Below the pieces are notes generated by a model. It did no database searches, was not told the DNA's origin, and saw only the letters and a program-made list of their open reading frames with translations. DNA of 15,182 bases from an uncultured Oscillospiraceae bacterium (GTDB lineage: Bacteria; Bacillota; Clostridia; Oscillospirales; Oscillospiraceae): positions 1 through 15,182 of the forward strand of contig CAKTKV010000014.1 in the NCBI GenBank assembly GCA_934572355.1, read 5' to 3'. Below, piece after piece: positions 5,923-12,777 of the stretch. The position numbers and the translations under genes were made by a program. The stretch's first letter is position 1. Every line of letters starts with the position of its first letter.

Positions 5923-7581
5923 ATGATTTCAAAACTGAAAATAATCCCGCTCGGCGGTCTGGGCGAAATAGGCAAGAATATGACGGCCTATGAATGCGGC
6001 GGCGATATAATCATCGTTGATGCCGGTATGGGTTTCCCGGATGAGGACATGTACGGTATTGACATTGTCCTGCCGGATATCACCTACCTTAAAGCCAACG
6101 CCGAGAAGATACGCGGGCTGATCCTCACACACGGCCATGAGGATCACATAGGCGGCGTTTCCTACCTGCTGCGCGATCTGGACATTCCCATATACACTAC
6201 GCCCCTTACGGCGGCGCTGGTCGAGCTGAAGCTCGAAGAGCACGACCAGCTCTATAACACCCAGATATTTACCAAGAAGGATGGCTCGGTCTTCCGTCTC
6301 GGCTGCTTTACCGTTGAATTCATCCATGTGAACCACAGTATCCCCGATTCGGTCGCGCTGGCCATCACGACGCCTATCGGCACGGTTATCCATACCGGTG
6401 ACTTCAAGATAGACGTCACGCCCATTGCCGGCAGCATGATAGACATCGCCCGTCTTGGCCAGCTTGGTAACGAGGGCGTGCTCGCGCTGCTGAGCGACTC
6501 TACAAACGTCGAGCAGCCGGGGCATTCCGCGTCTGAGCGCAAGGTCGGCGAGAGCTTTGATAAGCTCTTCATGGGCTGCGACAAGCGCATAATCATTACG
6601 ACCTTTGCTTCGAACGTACACCGTTTGCAGCAGATCATAAACGTCGCGGCGAAGTATAACCGCAAGGTCGGCATAACCGGGCGCAGCATGGAAAACGTTC
6701 TGCATGTGGCTTCCGTTCTCGGATATATGGATATCCCGGAGAACGTCATGGTGGATATCGACAAGATAAACAAGCTGCCGCGCAATCAGACCGTTATCAT
6801 ATCCACCGGCAGCCAGGGCGAGACGATGTCCGCGCTCTACCGCATGGCGTTTTCTGAGCATAAGCAGATAAATGTCGACGCGGGCGACCGCGTTATTATC
6901 TCTGCCTCCGCTATCCCCGGCAACGAGAACATGATAAGCCGCGTCATTGACGAGCTGTTCCACAAGGGCGCGGAGGTCATATACGACCGGCACACCGATC
7001 TGCACGTCTCCGGCCACGCCTGCCAGGAGGAGCAGAAGATGATGCTTGCGCTCACAAAGCCGAAGTTCTTCATCCCCGTCCACGGCGAGCACAGGATGCT
7101 CGTCAAGCACGCGGAGCTTGGAAAGCTCATGGGCGTTGCACCGAAGAACATTGTTGTCGCCGAAAATGGCAGGGTGATCGAGATAACGAAAAAGAGCATC
7201 AAGTGTGAAGAGACCGTCCAGTCCGGTGCGATCCTTGTCGATGGCAGCGGTGTCGGCGAGGTAGGCAGCGTCGTGCTGCGTGACCGCCACAGACTTGCCG
7301 AGGACGGCATGGTCGTGATAGTACTTCCGTATTCTACGGAGACGCACACCCTCGTCTCTGAGCCCAAGATCGTCACCCGCGGCTTTATATACGTAAAGGA
7401 AGCGGAGAGCATGATGGAGGAGCTCAAGCGCGTCGCGCTCGAATCGGTCGAAGCCTGTGAGAACCAGCACATCACCGACTGGACGGGTATCAAGGGCAAG
7501 GTCAAGAGCAATATAACCGGGTATCTTTACAAGACCACCCGCCGCAGCCCCATGATCCTGCCGGTCATCGCCGAGGTATAA
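5923..7581 (+). CDS. rnjA: Ribonuclease J
   Basis: A 552-residue RNase J, close to the ~555 residues of the B. subtilis enzymes. It has the metallo-beta-lactamase core with the HGHEDH motif at residues 70-75, then VNHSIPDS, HTGDFKID and LLSDSTNVE. The beta-CASP part contains TTFASNVHR and TGRSM, followed by STGSQGE, HVSGHA and PVHGEHRML, and a C-terminal domain. It acts as a 5'-3' exonuclease and endonuclease in mRNA decay and rRNA maturation, in the cytoplasm. All zinc-binding histidines and aspartates I can identify are present. I use rnjA because it is the standard housekeeping form, but RNase J1 versus J2 cannot be firmly told apart. An ArsC-fold gene follows after 6 bp, suggesting one transcript. 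Confidence 0.96.
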   Translation: MISKLKIIPLGGLGEIGKNMTAYECGGDIIIVDAGMGFPDEDMYGIDIVLPDITYLKANAEKIRGLILTHGHEDHIGGVSYLLRDLDIPIYTTPLTAALVELKLEEHDQLYNTQIFTKKDGSVFRLGCFTVEFIHVNHSIPDSVALAITTPIGTVIHTGDFKIDVTPIAGSMIDIARLGQLGNEGVLALLSDSTNVEQPGHSASERKVGESFDKLFMGCDKRIIITTFASNVHRLQQIINVAAKYNRKVGITGRSMENVLHVASVLGYMDIPENVMVDIDKINKLPRNQTVIISTGSQGETMSALYRMAFSEHKQINVDAGDRVIISASAIPGNENMISRVIDELFHKGAEVIYDRHTDLHVSGHACQEEQKMMLALTKPKFFIPVHGEHRMLVKHAELGKLMGVAPKNIVVAENGRVIEITKKSIKCEETVQSGAILVDGSGVGEVGSVVLRDRHRLAEDGMVVIVLPYSTETHTLVSEPKIVTRGFIYVKEAESMMEELKRVALESVEACENQHITDWTGIKGKVKSNITGYLYKTTRRSPMILPVIAEV

Positions 7582-7587
7582 GCCGGG

Positions 7588-7920
7588 GTGAACATTCAGA
7601 TATTCGGCAAGGCCAAGTGCTTTGACACGAAAAAGGCCGAGCGTTATTTCAAGGAACGCAGGATAAAGTACCAGTTCGTAGATATCCTGAAGTACGGCAT
7701 GAGCAGGGGAGAGCTGAACTCCGTCAAAAATGCCGTGGGGCTGGATGCGATGGCCGACCCCGCCGATCAGGATTATCCGCTTTTCCAGTATCTCGCATCG
7801 GCGGAGGCGAAGCTTGATAAGCTCTATGAGGTTCCGTACCTTATAAAGACACCTATCGTCAGAAACGGGAAGCAGGCCACCGTGGGCTACTGTCCGGACG
7901 TCTGGAAAACATGGGAATAA
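7588..7920 (+). CDS. ArsC/Spx-fold small protein (arsenate reductase family)
   Basis: A 110-residue thioredoxin-fold protein of the ArsC/Spx/YffB group. It has the N-terminal strand NIQIFGKAKC with Cys11, followed by FDTKKAERYFKERRIKYQFVD, and the typical C-terminal half YLIKTPIVRNGKQATVGYCPDVWKTW. There is a single cysteine at the active-site position and no CXXC pair, unlike redox-sensing Spx. Such proteins are often annotated as arsenate reductases without ars genes nearby, and no ars gene is seen here. A glutathione/thiol-linked reductase or a regulator is equally possible. The start is taken as GTG at 7588, 6 bp after the RNase J stop; the ribosome binding site is weak (GAGG at 7572-7575, 12 nt away), so translation may depend on coupling. 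Confidence 0.8.
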   Translation: MNIQIFGKAKCFDTKKAERYFKERRIKYQFVDILKYGMSRGELNSVKNAVGLDAMADPADQDYPLFQYLASAEAKLDKLYEVPYLIKTPIVRNGKQATVGYCPDVWKTWE

Positions 7921-7963
7921 AAATTAACAGGAAGTCCGCAATTTGCAGACTTCCTGTTATTTT
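7921..7963. terminator. Bidirectional terminator after the RNase J / ArsC-like unit
   Basis: A 12-bp perfect stem (7925-7936 with 7948-7959) is flanked by an A-run before it and TTTT after it. It ends the plus-strand unit and can also catch read-through from secG. Confidence 0.85.
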
Positions 7964-7969
7964 ACGATT

Positions 7970-8013
7970 AAACGAAAAGCAGCGGCGGAATTTTCCGCCA
8001 CTGCTTTTCGTTT
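7970..8013 (-). terminator. Terminator of secG
   Basis: A 13-bp stem (7970-7982 with 8001-8013) continues inward through GGCGG/CCGCC, with one mismatch. It lies 14 nt after the secG stop, with a T-rich 3' side on the minus strand. It stands directly beside the previous hairpin, so the convergent units are separated by two stems. Confidence 0.8.
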
Positions 8014-8026
8014 GCGCTTTGTTCAC

Positions 8027-8263
8027 TCAGATAAGGTTCAGGATCAGAGTGAGGATAACAAAGACGAGCGCAAACCACTTGGTCATCTTCGCAAGCTTTG
8101 CATCCAGAGTCTTGGCCTTGCCCTTGGAAAGGAAAGTCTCAGCGCCGCCGGAAATGGCACCGGAAAGGCCGGCGCTCTTGCCGCTCTGCATCAGAACGAT
8201 AGCGGTAACAGCAAGACCGGAGAGAACCTGAAGAACGGTGAATACGATAGTAAGTGCAGACAT
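8027..8263 (-). CDS. secG: Preprotein translocase subunit SecG
   Basis: A 78-residue SecG of usual Firmicute size. Two hydrophobic helices (about 4-24 and 62-78) flank the conserved polar loop QSGKSAGLSGAISGGAE (26-42), followed by a basic segment KGKAKTLDAKLAK. It is the small accessory subunit of the SecYEG channel in the cytoplasmic membrane and eases SecA-driven export. AAAGGG lies 9 nt upstream of the ATG at 8261-8263. It is transcribed alone from its own promoter. In many Firmicutes secG precedes rnr-smpB; neither is here, as the next gene is convergent. Confidence 0.95.
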   Translation of the reverse strand: MSALTIVFTVLQVLSGLAVTAIVLMQSGKSAGLSGAISGGAETFLSKGKAKTLDAKLAKMTKWFALVFVILTLILNLI

Positions 8264-8307
8264 TTATCTCGACCCTTTCGATTTTGTACATAATAATCAG
8301 CTTGACA

Positions 8308-8336
8308 AGTATATCATACAGTGCCGGACAATTCAA
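8308..8336 (-). promoter_or_regulatory. Extended -10 promoter of secG
   Basis: Read on the minus strand, TTGAAT (8331-8336), 17 bp and TATACT (8308-8313), with a TGA just upstream of the -10 (extended -10 pattern). The leader is about 38 nt to the ATG at 8263. Confidence 0.6.
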
Positions 8337-8371
8337 GCATTTTTTATTGTTTATTCGCAGAAAACGGAGGT

Positions 8372-8400
8372 TTGACTTATAGGCACGTCTGAGTTATACT
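8372..8400 (+). promoter_or_regulatory. Promoter of the zinc-ribbon protein gene
   Basis: TTGACT (8372-8377) and TATACT (8395-8400) have a 17-bp spacer, a near-consensus sigma-A promoter. The expected start is near 8407, giving a leader of about 47 nt. Confidence 0.7.
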
Positions 8401-8423
8401 GAGGTCAGTGTAATGTATATACA
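8398..8423. promoter_or_regulatory. Operator-like palindromes at the zinc-ribbon gene start site
   Basis: ACTGA-GG-TCAGT (8398-8409) overlaps the end of the -10 box and the expected start point, and the perfect palindrome TGTATATACA (8414-8423) follows 4 bp later. Both positions would suit a repressor. Short palindromes also arise by chance, so this is only a candidate. Confidence 0.3.
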
Positions 8424-8453
8424 ACTATCTGTGCTTTCGGCGGAGGCGAGCAA

Positions 8454-9767
8454 ATGGAGATGAGACAGTCAAAGTGCCCGTGCTGCGGCGCGCCTGTGAA
8501 TATACCCATTGGCGCAGTCAAAGTGAAATGCGAATATTGCGGCACGGAGTATGCTCTTGAACAGAAGAGCCAACTCAGGGATATAAACTACGGCAATTAC
8601 GGAGCAGCGTACAGAGCGTATATACCGGATGGCTGGCAGTGTTCCTTCTTTCATGACGACAGCTGTTTTTCGATGTATATGCCAGTATGCCTGTCACTGA
8701 GTGTCCGGTCACCTAACGGCGCGCAGCTGCTATACCTGCCGTATGCGTATTTCTGCGGCGGCAAAAACGCGGTCAGCGGCGTGCTCTCCGGCTTCATGGG
8801 TATGCCCAGCGCAAAGCATTCGACCCTGAACCCTGCGTCACTGACCCGCTCGCGCGAGTATCAGTCTCTCGAACGCTATGCCGCGGAGCGCGTCGAGGAA
8901 GTCCTTCCTCAGGCCGCGGACGTGAGACTTGCGCGGACAAACTCAGACATGAGCTTTATCGCACCGAAGCTGGAGCGCTTCTGCGCGGAAGCGGCGCAGC
9001 GGATGAACGCGCAGGTCACGGCAGAGGCAGGAGAGTTTCTTCTGTCCTTCACCATGAACGGCAGACGGTTACTTGCGTTGTATGCCTGCGGCATTGCGAG
9101 AAAGGCGCAGCATGCGCCTGAGCCGTCGGGAGCTTCCGACACGCCCAAAAAGAAGCTCGGTTTCAAGGAGCTTATGGACTTTGGCATGCGCGGAGGTATC
9201 GTCGGCGCGATGCGCAGAGGGGAAAAGACAGATTTAACGCAGTTCAATATGCCTGATCTCTCCGGTGCGGTCAATGCTGTAAAGGGCGCGCTGGGCGGCA
9301 TAGAATGGGCAAAATGCTTTGATGCTTTTCTTGTGCTCCCGGACGGCGCAGCGCCCGAAAACTGGGTAGAGTTCTTCGAAAGCTTCTGCTCGACTATAGA
9401 ATATGGTGAGGCGTTCTCCGTGCTTCAGGAGGAAGAGCTCGCAAGGACGAACCAGATAAAAATACAGGGCATGCAGCAGCGTACACAGAACGCTATAAAC
9501 GCGTCGCAGCGCATAAGCCGCACATTGTCGGACACGTCGGACATCGTTATGCAGGCGTACGAGCAGCGCTCGGCGACGATGGATAACATATCGAGAATGC
9601 AGTCGGAAGCAGTGCGCGGCGTAAACAGCTATACCTCAAACGACGGGAAAGCATATGAGGCGAGCGTGAAGTACGACCATGTGTACCAGCGCGGGAGCGA
9701 CTTTGCCGGCAGCGTCGGCGGGGAAGCCAACCTCGGCCCCGACTGGACCGAACTGAAAAAGCGTTGA
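8454..9767 (+). CDS. Zinc-ribbon protein of unknown function, 437 aa
   Basis: I do not recognise a named family. The N-terminus is a four-cysteine zinc ribbon (Cys8-Pro-Cys-Cys11 and Cys26-Glu-Tyr-Cys29, each pair followed by Gly). A Tyr/Gly-rich segment follows (about 44-60), then a mixed alpha/beta region (about 60-330) that includes a basic linker (KKKLGFKELMDFG) and Gly-rich turns. A strongly helical stretch lies at about 335-395 (Gln/Arg/Ser rich, probably coiled coil). The conserved-looking C-terminal tail reads AVRGVNSY, then DHVYQRG and GPDWTELKKR. No membrane segment or signal peptide is visible, so it is probably cytosolic. GGAGG at 8442-8446 sits 7 nt from the ATG. The gene is monocistronic with a strong promoter and a hairpin terminator, indicating a real, regulated gene. 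Similar tails occur in clostridial zinc-ribbon proteins of unknown function, as far as I recall. Confidence 0.85.
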   Translation: MEMRQSKCPCCGAPVNIPIGAVKVKCEYCGTEYALEQKSQLRDINYGNYGAAYRAYIPDGWQCSFFHDDSCFSMYMPVCLSLSVRSPNGAQLLYLPYAYFCGGKNAVSGVLSGFMGMPSAKHSTLNPASLTRSREYQSLERYAAERVEEVLPQAADVRLARTNSDMSFIAPKLERFCAEAAQRMNAQVTAEAGEFLLSFTMNGRRLLALYACGIARKAQHAPEPSGASDTPKKKLGFKELMDFGMRGGIVGAMRRGEKTDLTQFNMPDLSGAVNAVKGALGGIEWAKCFDAFLVLPDGAAPENWVEFFESFCSTIEYGEAFSVLQEEELARTNQIKIQGMQQRTQNAINASQRISRTLSDTSDIVMQAYEQRSATMDNISRMQSEAVRGVNSYTSNDGKAYEASVKYDHVYQRGSDFAGSVGGEANLGPDWTELKKR

Positions 9768-9773
9768 AATATC

Positions 9774-9806
9774 AAAAGGCAGAAACGTGTTAGCGTTTCT
9801 GCCTTT
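9774..9806. terminator. Bidirectional terminator between the zinc-ribbon gene and cls
   Basis: A 13-bp perfect stem (9775-9787 with 9794-9806) with the 6-nt loop TGTTAG. The T-run is short on the plus side; on the minus side CTTTTGATATTT follows, so it serves the cls gene best and probably both genes. Confidence 0.85.
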
Positions 9807-9827
9807 GTCGTCTGATGATAGTATAGC

Positions 9828-11330
9828 TCAGCAAAGGGGAGCGAATATGCGGAGGATGCCGTCAAAGGCGAGACGGAAGGCGTACTGCGTCTGGTTGTAC
9901 GGCACGATCTCCCGGCAGCGCTCCTGCGTTGCGAGAAAGTCCTTCTTGACATCGTCTGCGATAGAAGAGCGGTAAAACAGGGAATTGTTCTCAAATTGCA
10001 GGAACAGGCTTCTGTGGTCGAGGTTCACGGAGCCGACTGTCGCGATCTTCCCGTCGATGACACAGGACTTCGCATGCAGGAAGCCGGGGATGTATTCGTA
10101 TATCTTCACCCCGCCCATCAGCAGCTCCTGATAAAAGCTGTGCGACATACGGAATATCAGCTTCTTGTCGGGTATGCCAGGCATCATTATGCGCACATCA
10201 ACACCGCGCTGCGCGGCCATTATCATCGCGTCGACAAGGTCATCCCCCGGCATGAGATACGGTGTGCAGAACCAGGCGTATTCCGTAGCCTGCGAGAGCA
10301 GGTCGATGAAGAGCTTGGTGCTGGTGGAGTCTGCGTTGAAGGGAGAGTCGCAGTAGCTGAGAACATAGCCGTCCGCCTTTTCTGGGATGCCAGGGTCAAT
10401 GAAGATATATCCGTCCGGGACGGGCTGCTTAGAGAAGGCGTTCCAGAAGCCCGCGAACATCCTCGCGTAGCCCGCGGCGGGCGCGCCCGTTACCCTGAAG
10501 CCGATATCCTTCCAGTGCCCGAAGCGCTCCTTTTGGTTTATATATTCATCGGCAATGTTGATCCCGCCGGAATAGGCCACACGTCCGTCTACAATGAGCA
10601 TTTTCCTGTGATCGCGGTAATTGAGGTTTCCGGAGAGCACGACGAAGGGATTAAAGGTGACGCATTTGATGCCGCGCTCGGTGAGCTGGCGCACGTCGTT
10701 TGCATTGAAGGTGGAGATGCTGCCGAGGTCATCATACATGACGCGTACGTCGACGCCCTGCCGCGCCTTTTCGGACATTATATCGACCATAGCGTTCCAC
10801 ATAACGCCGTTTGCAATGATGAAGTATTCGACGAAAATGTATTCTTCGGCGCTGCGCAGGTCATTGAGCATATCGGGGAACAGCTCGTCGCCGAGCCGGT
10901 AGTATTTAACGCTTTCGTTTTTCAGAAGCGGGCAGCCGGTTTTCCTTTGCAGCCAGCCCATTGTCTGGGACATACGCGCGTCGGTGTCCTCAAGCTCCTT
11001 GAGAACCTCGGGACTTCCGACAGCGGGCGGCAGCTCCGCACGCTTGAGAAGCCCCTGCAATATCCTTGCCGAGCGCCTGTTGCCGAAGAGCAGATACAGT
11101 GCGGCGCCCGCAAGCGGCATCGTCAGGATGATTAGCAGCCAGAGGATCTTATATGTGCTCTCGTCCCGCTTCGTGATGATATACAGTACGAAAAATGCGC
11201 CGACTATAGTCAGGATGAAGTTTATCACCGCCGAGTACGGCGACAACCATCTTATCAGCAGCACCAGCCACAGCGCTTGAATGGCAATGACTGGAATGAT
11301 CACCAGCAGCCGCACGAAAGTTTTCTTCAC
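9828..11330 (-). CDS. cls: Cardiolipin synthase, phospholipase D family
   Basis: A 500-residue bacterial cardiolipin synthase with an N-terminal membrane region (hydrophobic segments about 7-28, 33-53 and 61-83). Two HKD catalytic motifs are intact: His241-x-Lys243-x4-Asp248 followed by YSGGINIADEY, and His419-x-Lys421-x4-Asp426 followed by VGSVNLDHRS. It joins two phosphatidylglycerol molecules into cardiolipin plus glycerol at the cytoplasmic membrane. The start is GTG at 11328-11330: AGGAGGG (11337-11343) lies 6 nt upstream, whereas the nearby ATG three bases further upstream is in another frame and too close to that site. It is monocistronic and divergent from the DUF5131 unit. The length is normal and no key residue is missing. 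Confidence 0.96.
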   Translation of the reverse strand: MKKTFVRLLVIIPVIAIQALWLVLLIRWLSPYSAVINFILTIVGAFFVLYIITKRDESTYKILWLLIILTMPLAGAALYLLFGNRRSARILQGLLKRAELPPAVGSPEVLKELEDTDARMSQTMGWLQRKTGCPLLKNESVKYYRLGDELFPDMLNDLRSAEEYIFVEYFIIANGVMWNAMVDIMSEKARQGVDVRVMYDDLGSISTFNANDVRQLTERGIKCVTFNPFVVLSGNLNYRDHRKMLIVDGRVAYSGGINIADEYINQKERFGHWKDIGFRVTGAPAAGYARMFAGFWNAFSKQPVPDGYIFIDPGIPEKADGYVLSYCDSPFNADSTSTKLFIDLLSQATEYAWFCTPYLMPGDDLVDAMIMAAQRGVDVRIMMPGIPDKKLIFRMSHSFYQELLMGGVKIYEYIPGFLHAKSCVIDGKIATVGSVNLDHRSLFLQFENNSLFYRSSIADDVKKDFLATQERCREIVPYNQTQYAFRLAFDGILRIFAPLC

Positions 11331-11387
11331 GCATATCCCTCCTACCTGTGTTTATGCTCATAGCGCAAAAAACTGTTCTTTTACACA

Positions 11388-11416
11388 ATTATAGCCCGTC
11401 CTTAAAATAAACTCAA
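11388..11416 (-). promoter_or_regulatory. Promoter of cls
   Basis: Read on the minus strand, TTGAGT (11411-11416), a 17-bp spacer and a perfect TATAAT (11388-11393). The leader is about 50 nt to the GTG start at 11330. Confidence 0.65.
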
Positions 11417-11447
11417 GCAGAATTTAAGTATGCATCGATCCATGAGT

Positions 11448-11469
11448 TTGTATCTTAATTGTATCTTAA
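11448..11469. repeat. Tandem 11-bp direct repeat in the divergent intergenic region
   Basis: TTGTATCTTAA occurs twice head to tail without a gap (11448-11458 and 11459-11469). An 11-bp period matches the spacing of OmpR/PhoB-type response-regulator sites. It lies about 65-85 bp upstream of the predicted cls start and just upstream of the -35 of the DUF5131 promoter. A regulatory role is inferred. Confidence 0.55.
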
Positions 11470-11485
11470 ATACACTGCACGGCCA

Positions 11486-11514
11486 TTGACAGAAATTAGA
11501 CTGGTCTATATTAT
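11486..11514 (+). promoter_or_regulatory. Strong promoter of the DUF5131-VOC-TfoX unit with a spacer palindrome
   Basis: A perfect TTGACA (11486-11491), a 17-bp spacer and TATTAT (11509-11514), matching 11 of 12 consensus bases. The spacer contains the palindrome TAGAC-TG-GTCTA (11497-11508), placed where a repressor would block polymerase. The start is expected near 11521. Confidence 0.72.
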
Positions 11515-11552
11515 AGTGGAATTAAGAGAACGGGGACGGAGGCGGCAGCGTG

Positions 11553-12395
11553 ATGAAAGAGAACGAAATATATGACGACTGGAACCCATGGCATGGCTGC
11601 ACAAAGATCAGCCCCGGCTGCAAGTACTGCTATGTTTACAGGCAAGATGAAATGTATGGCGCGGCGGAGGCGGCCAGCGTCTGCCGCAAGACGGGGAACT
11701 TCAATCTGCCCGTAAAGAGAAAGCGCGACGGGAGCTATAAGATACCGCCGGGGCGGATAGTGTTCACCTGTTTCACCTCGGATTTCCTGCTGAAGGACGC
11801 AGACGAGTGGCGCGGCGAGTGCTGGAAGATGATGCGCGAGCGGCGCGATTGCTGGTTTTATTTCTTCACAAAGCGCATTGACAGGCTTGAAGAGTGCCTG
11901 CCGCCGGACTGGGGCGAGGGTTATGACAATGTGCTGATCGGCTGCACAGTGGAGAACCAGAGCATGGCGGACTACCGTCTGCCGATTTTCCGCGCGCTGC
12001 CGATAAAGCACCGGTCGATCATCGCGGCTCCGCTGATCGAGAGGCTGGATATTTCAAAGTACCTTGACGGGGACATTGAGGAGGTCTCAGTCGGCGGAGA
12101 GTCCGGACTTGACGCGAGACCCTGCGACTATGACTGGGTGCTTGGGCTGCGCCGCCAGTGCGTGGAGAAAAACGTGCCGTTCCGCTTTCATCAGACGGGC
12201 GCGCACTTTGTGAAGAACGGGAAATTGTATAACGTCAGGCGGCCGTATCAGCGCAGTCAGGCGCGCAAGGCCGGGATAGATCACCGCATCGGAGAGAACT
12301 TTATACCGGAGACGGCGGCGTATAACAAGGCCGAGGCGTACACGGAACCGAGCTTGTTTGACGATATAACGATGGAGGAACAGGATGAGAATTGA
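11553..12395 (+). CDS. DUF5131 / phage Gp37-Gp68-family three-cysteine protein
   Basis: About 280 residues, of the DUF5131/Gp37-Gp68 family (PF07505 type). The N-terminal signature WNPWHGCTKISPGCKYCY carries a CX6CX2C triplet (Cys16, Cys23 and Cys26, counted from the ATG at 11553). Later come FTSDFLLKDADEW, FFTKR, VENQ, APLIE, GGESG and the C-terminal FHQTGAHF. Members occur in phages, plasmids and chromosomes and are thought to be radical-SAM-like, based on the cysteine triplet; no reaction is established to my knowledge. GGAGG at 11538-11542 would serve either GTG at 11550 (7 nt) or ATG at 11553 (10 nt); I give the ATG. Its end overlaps the next gene by 11 bp. I see no TcmP-type partner gene, often described next to this family. 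Confidence 0.87.
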   Translation: MKENEIYDDWNPWHGCTKISPGCKYCYVYRQDEMYGAAEAASVCRKTGNFNLPVKRKRDGSYKIPPGRIVFTCFTSDFLLKDADEWRGECWKMMRERRDCWFYFFTKRIDRLEECLPPDWGEGYDNVLIGCTVENQSMADYRLPIFRALPIKHRSIIAAPLIERLDISKYLDGDIEEVSVGGESGLDARPCDYDWVLGLRRQCVEKNVPFRFHQTGAHFVKNGKLYNVRRPYQRSQARKAGIDHRIGENFIPETAAYNKAEAYTEPSLFDDITMEEQDEN

Positions 12396-12768
12396 ACACG
12401 CGGCGATGTATGTAAACGATATTGAAGCGGAGAAGGAGTTTTTCACGCGGTATTTCGGCGCAAGCGCCGGGGAAATGTACCGCAACAAGAATACCGGCTT
12501 CTGCTCATACTTTCTGAGCTTTGACGGCGGCGCGCGGCTGGAGCTTATGACCGCGCCGGGACTTCAGGACATGGATAAGCCGAGTCTCAGAACGGGCTTT
12601 GCGCATCTGGCGTTTTCCGTCGGCAGCCGCGGGGAGGTCGACGCACTCACCGAAAGGCTGCGGGCGGACGGTTATGCCGTCGTGAGCGGGCCGCGAGTGA
12701 CCGGGGACGGGTACTATGAAAGCTGCGTCCTCGACGCGGAGGGAAACCGTATAGAGATAACCGAGTGA
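12385..12768 (+). CDS. VOC (glyoxalase/bleomycin-resistance fold) family protein
   Basis: A 127-residue single VOC module pair (glyoxalase I/dioxygenase superfamily). It starts with IEHAAMYVNDIEAEKEFFTRYFG and ends with DAEGNRIEITE. All four positions that usually bind the metal are present: His5, Glu53, His74 and Glu124, so an active metalloenzyme is likely. The closest textbook role would be lactoylglutathione-lyase-like, but sequence alone does not fix the substrate. The ATG at 12385 lies inside the end of the DUF5131 gene (11-bp overlap), with GGAGG at 12374-12378, indicating translational coupling. It is the middle gene of a three-gene unit. Confidence 0.92.
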   Translation: MRIEHAAMYVNDIEAEKEFFTRYFGASAGEMYRNKNTGFCSYFLSFDGGARLELMTAPGLQDMDKPSLRTGFAHLAFSVGSRGEVDALTERLRADGYAVVSGPRVTGDGYYESCVLDAEGNRIEITE

Positions 12769-12777
12769 GGGGACGGT

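Noticed and set aside
5741..5926. Small frame overlapping the recR end and the RNase J start as a leader peptide
   Set aside because: It lacks a convincing start with a ribosome binding site, and most of it overlaps recR out of frame.
5929..7470. A 513-codon open frame on the minus strand opposite RNase J
   Set aside because: It is an antisense shadow produced by the GC-rich codon use of RNase J, whose protein is conserved across its whole length; the antisense translation has no recognisable domain.
9996..11135. A 379-codon open frame on the plus strand opposite cls
   Set aside because: cls is complete with both HKD motifs; the opposite frame has low-complexity His/Val-rich composition typical of shadows.
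11149..11388. Alternative minus-strand frame starting at the ATG just upstream of the cls GTG
   Set aside because: It is out of frame with the conserved cls protein and has poor spacing to the AGGAGGG site; the GTG at 11330 has the correct spacing.
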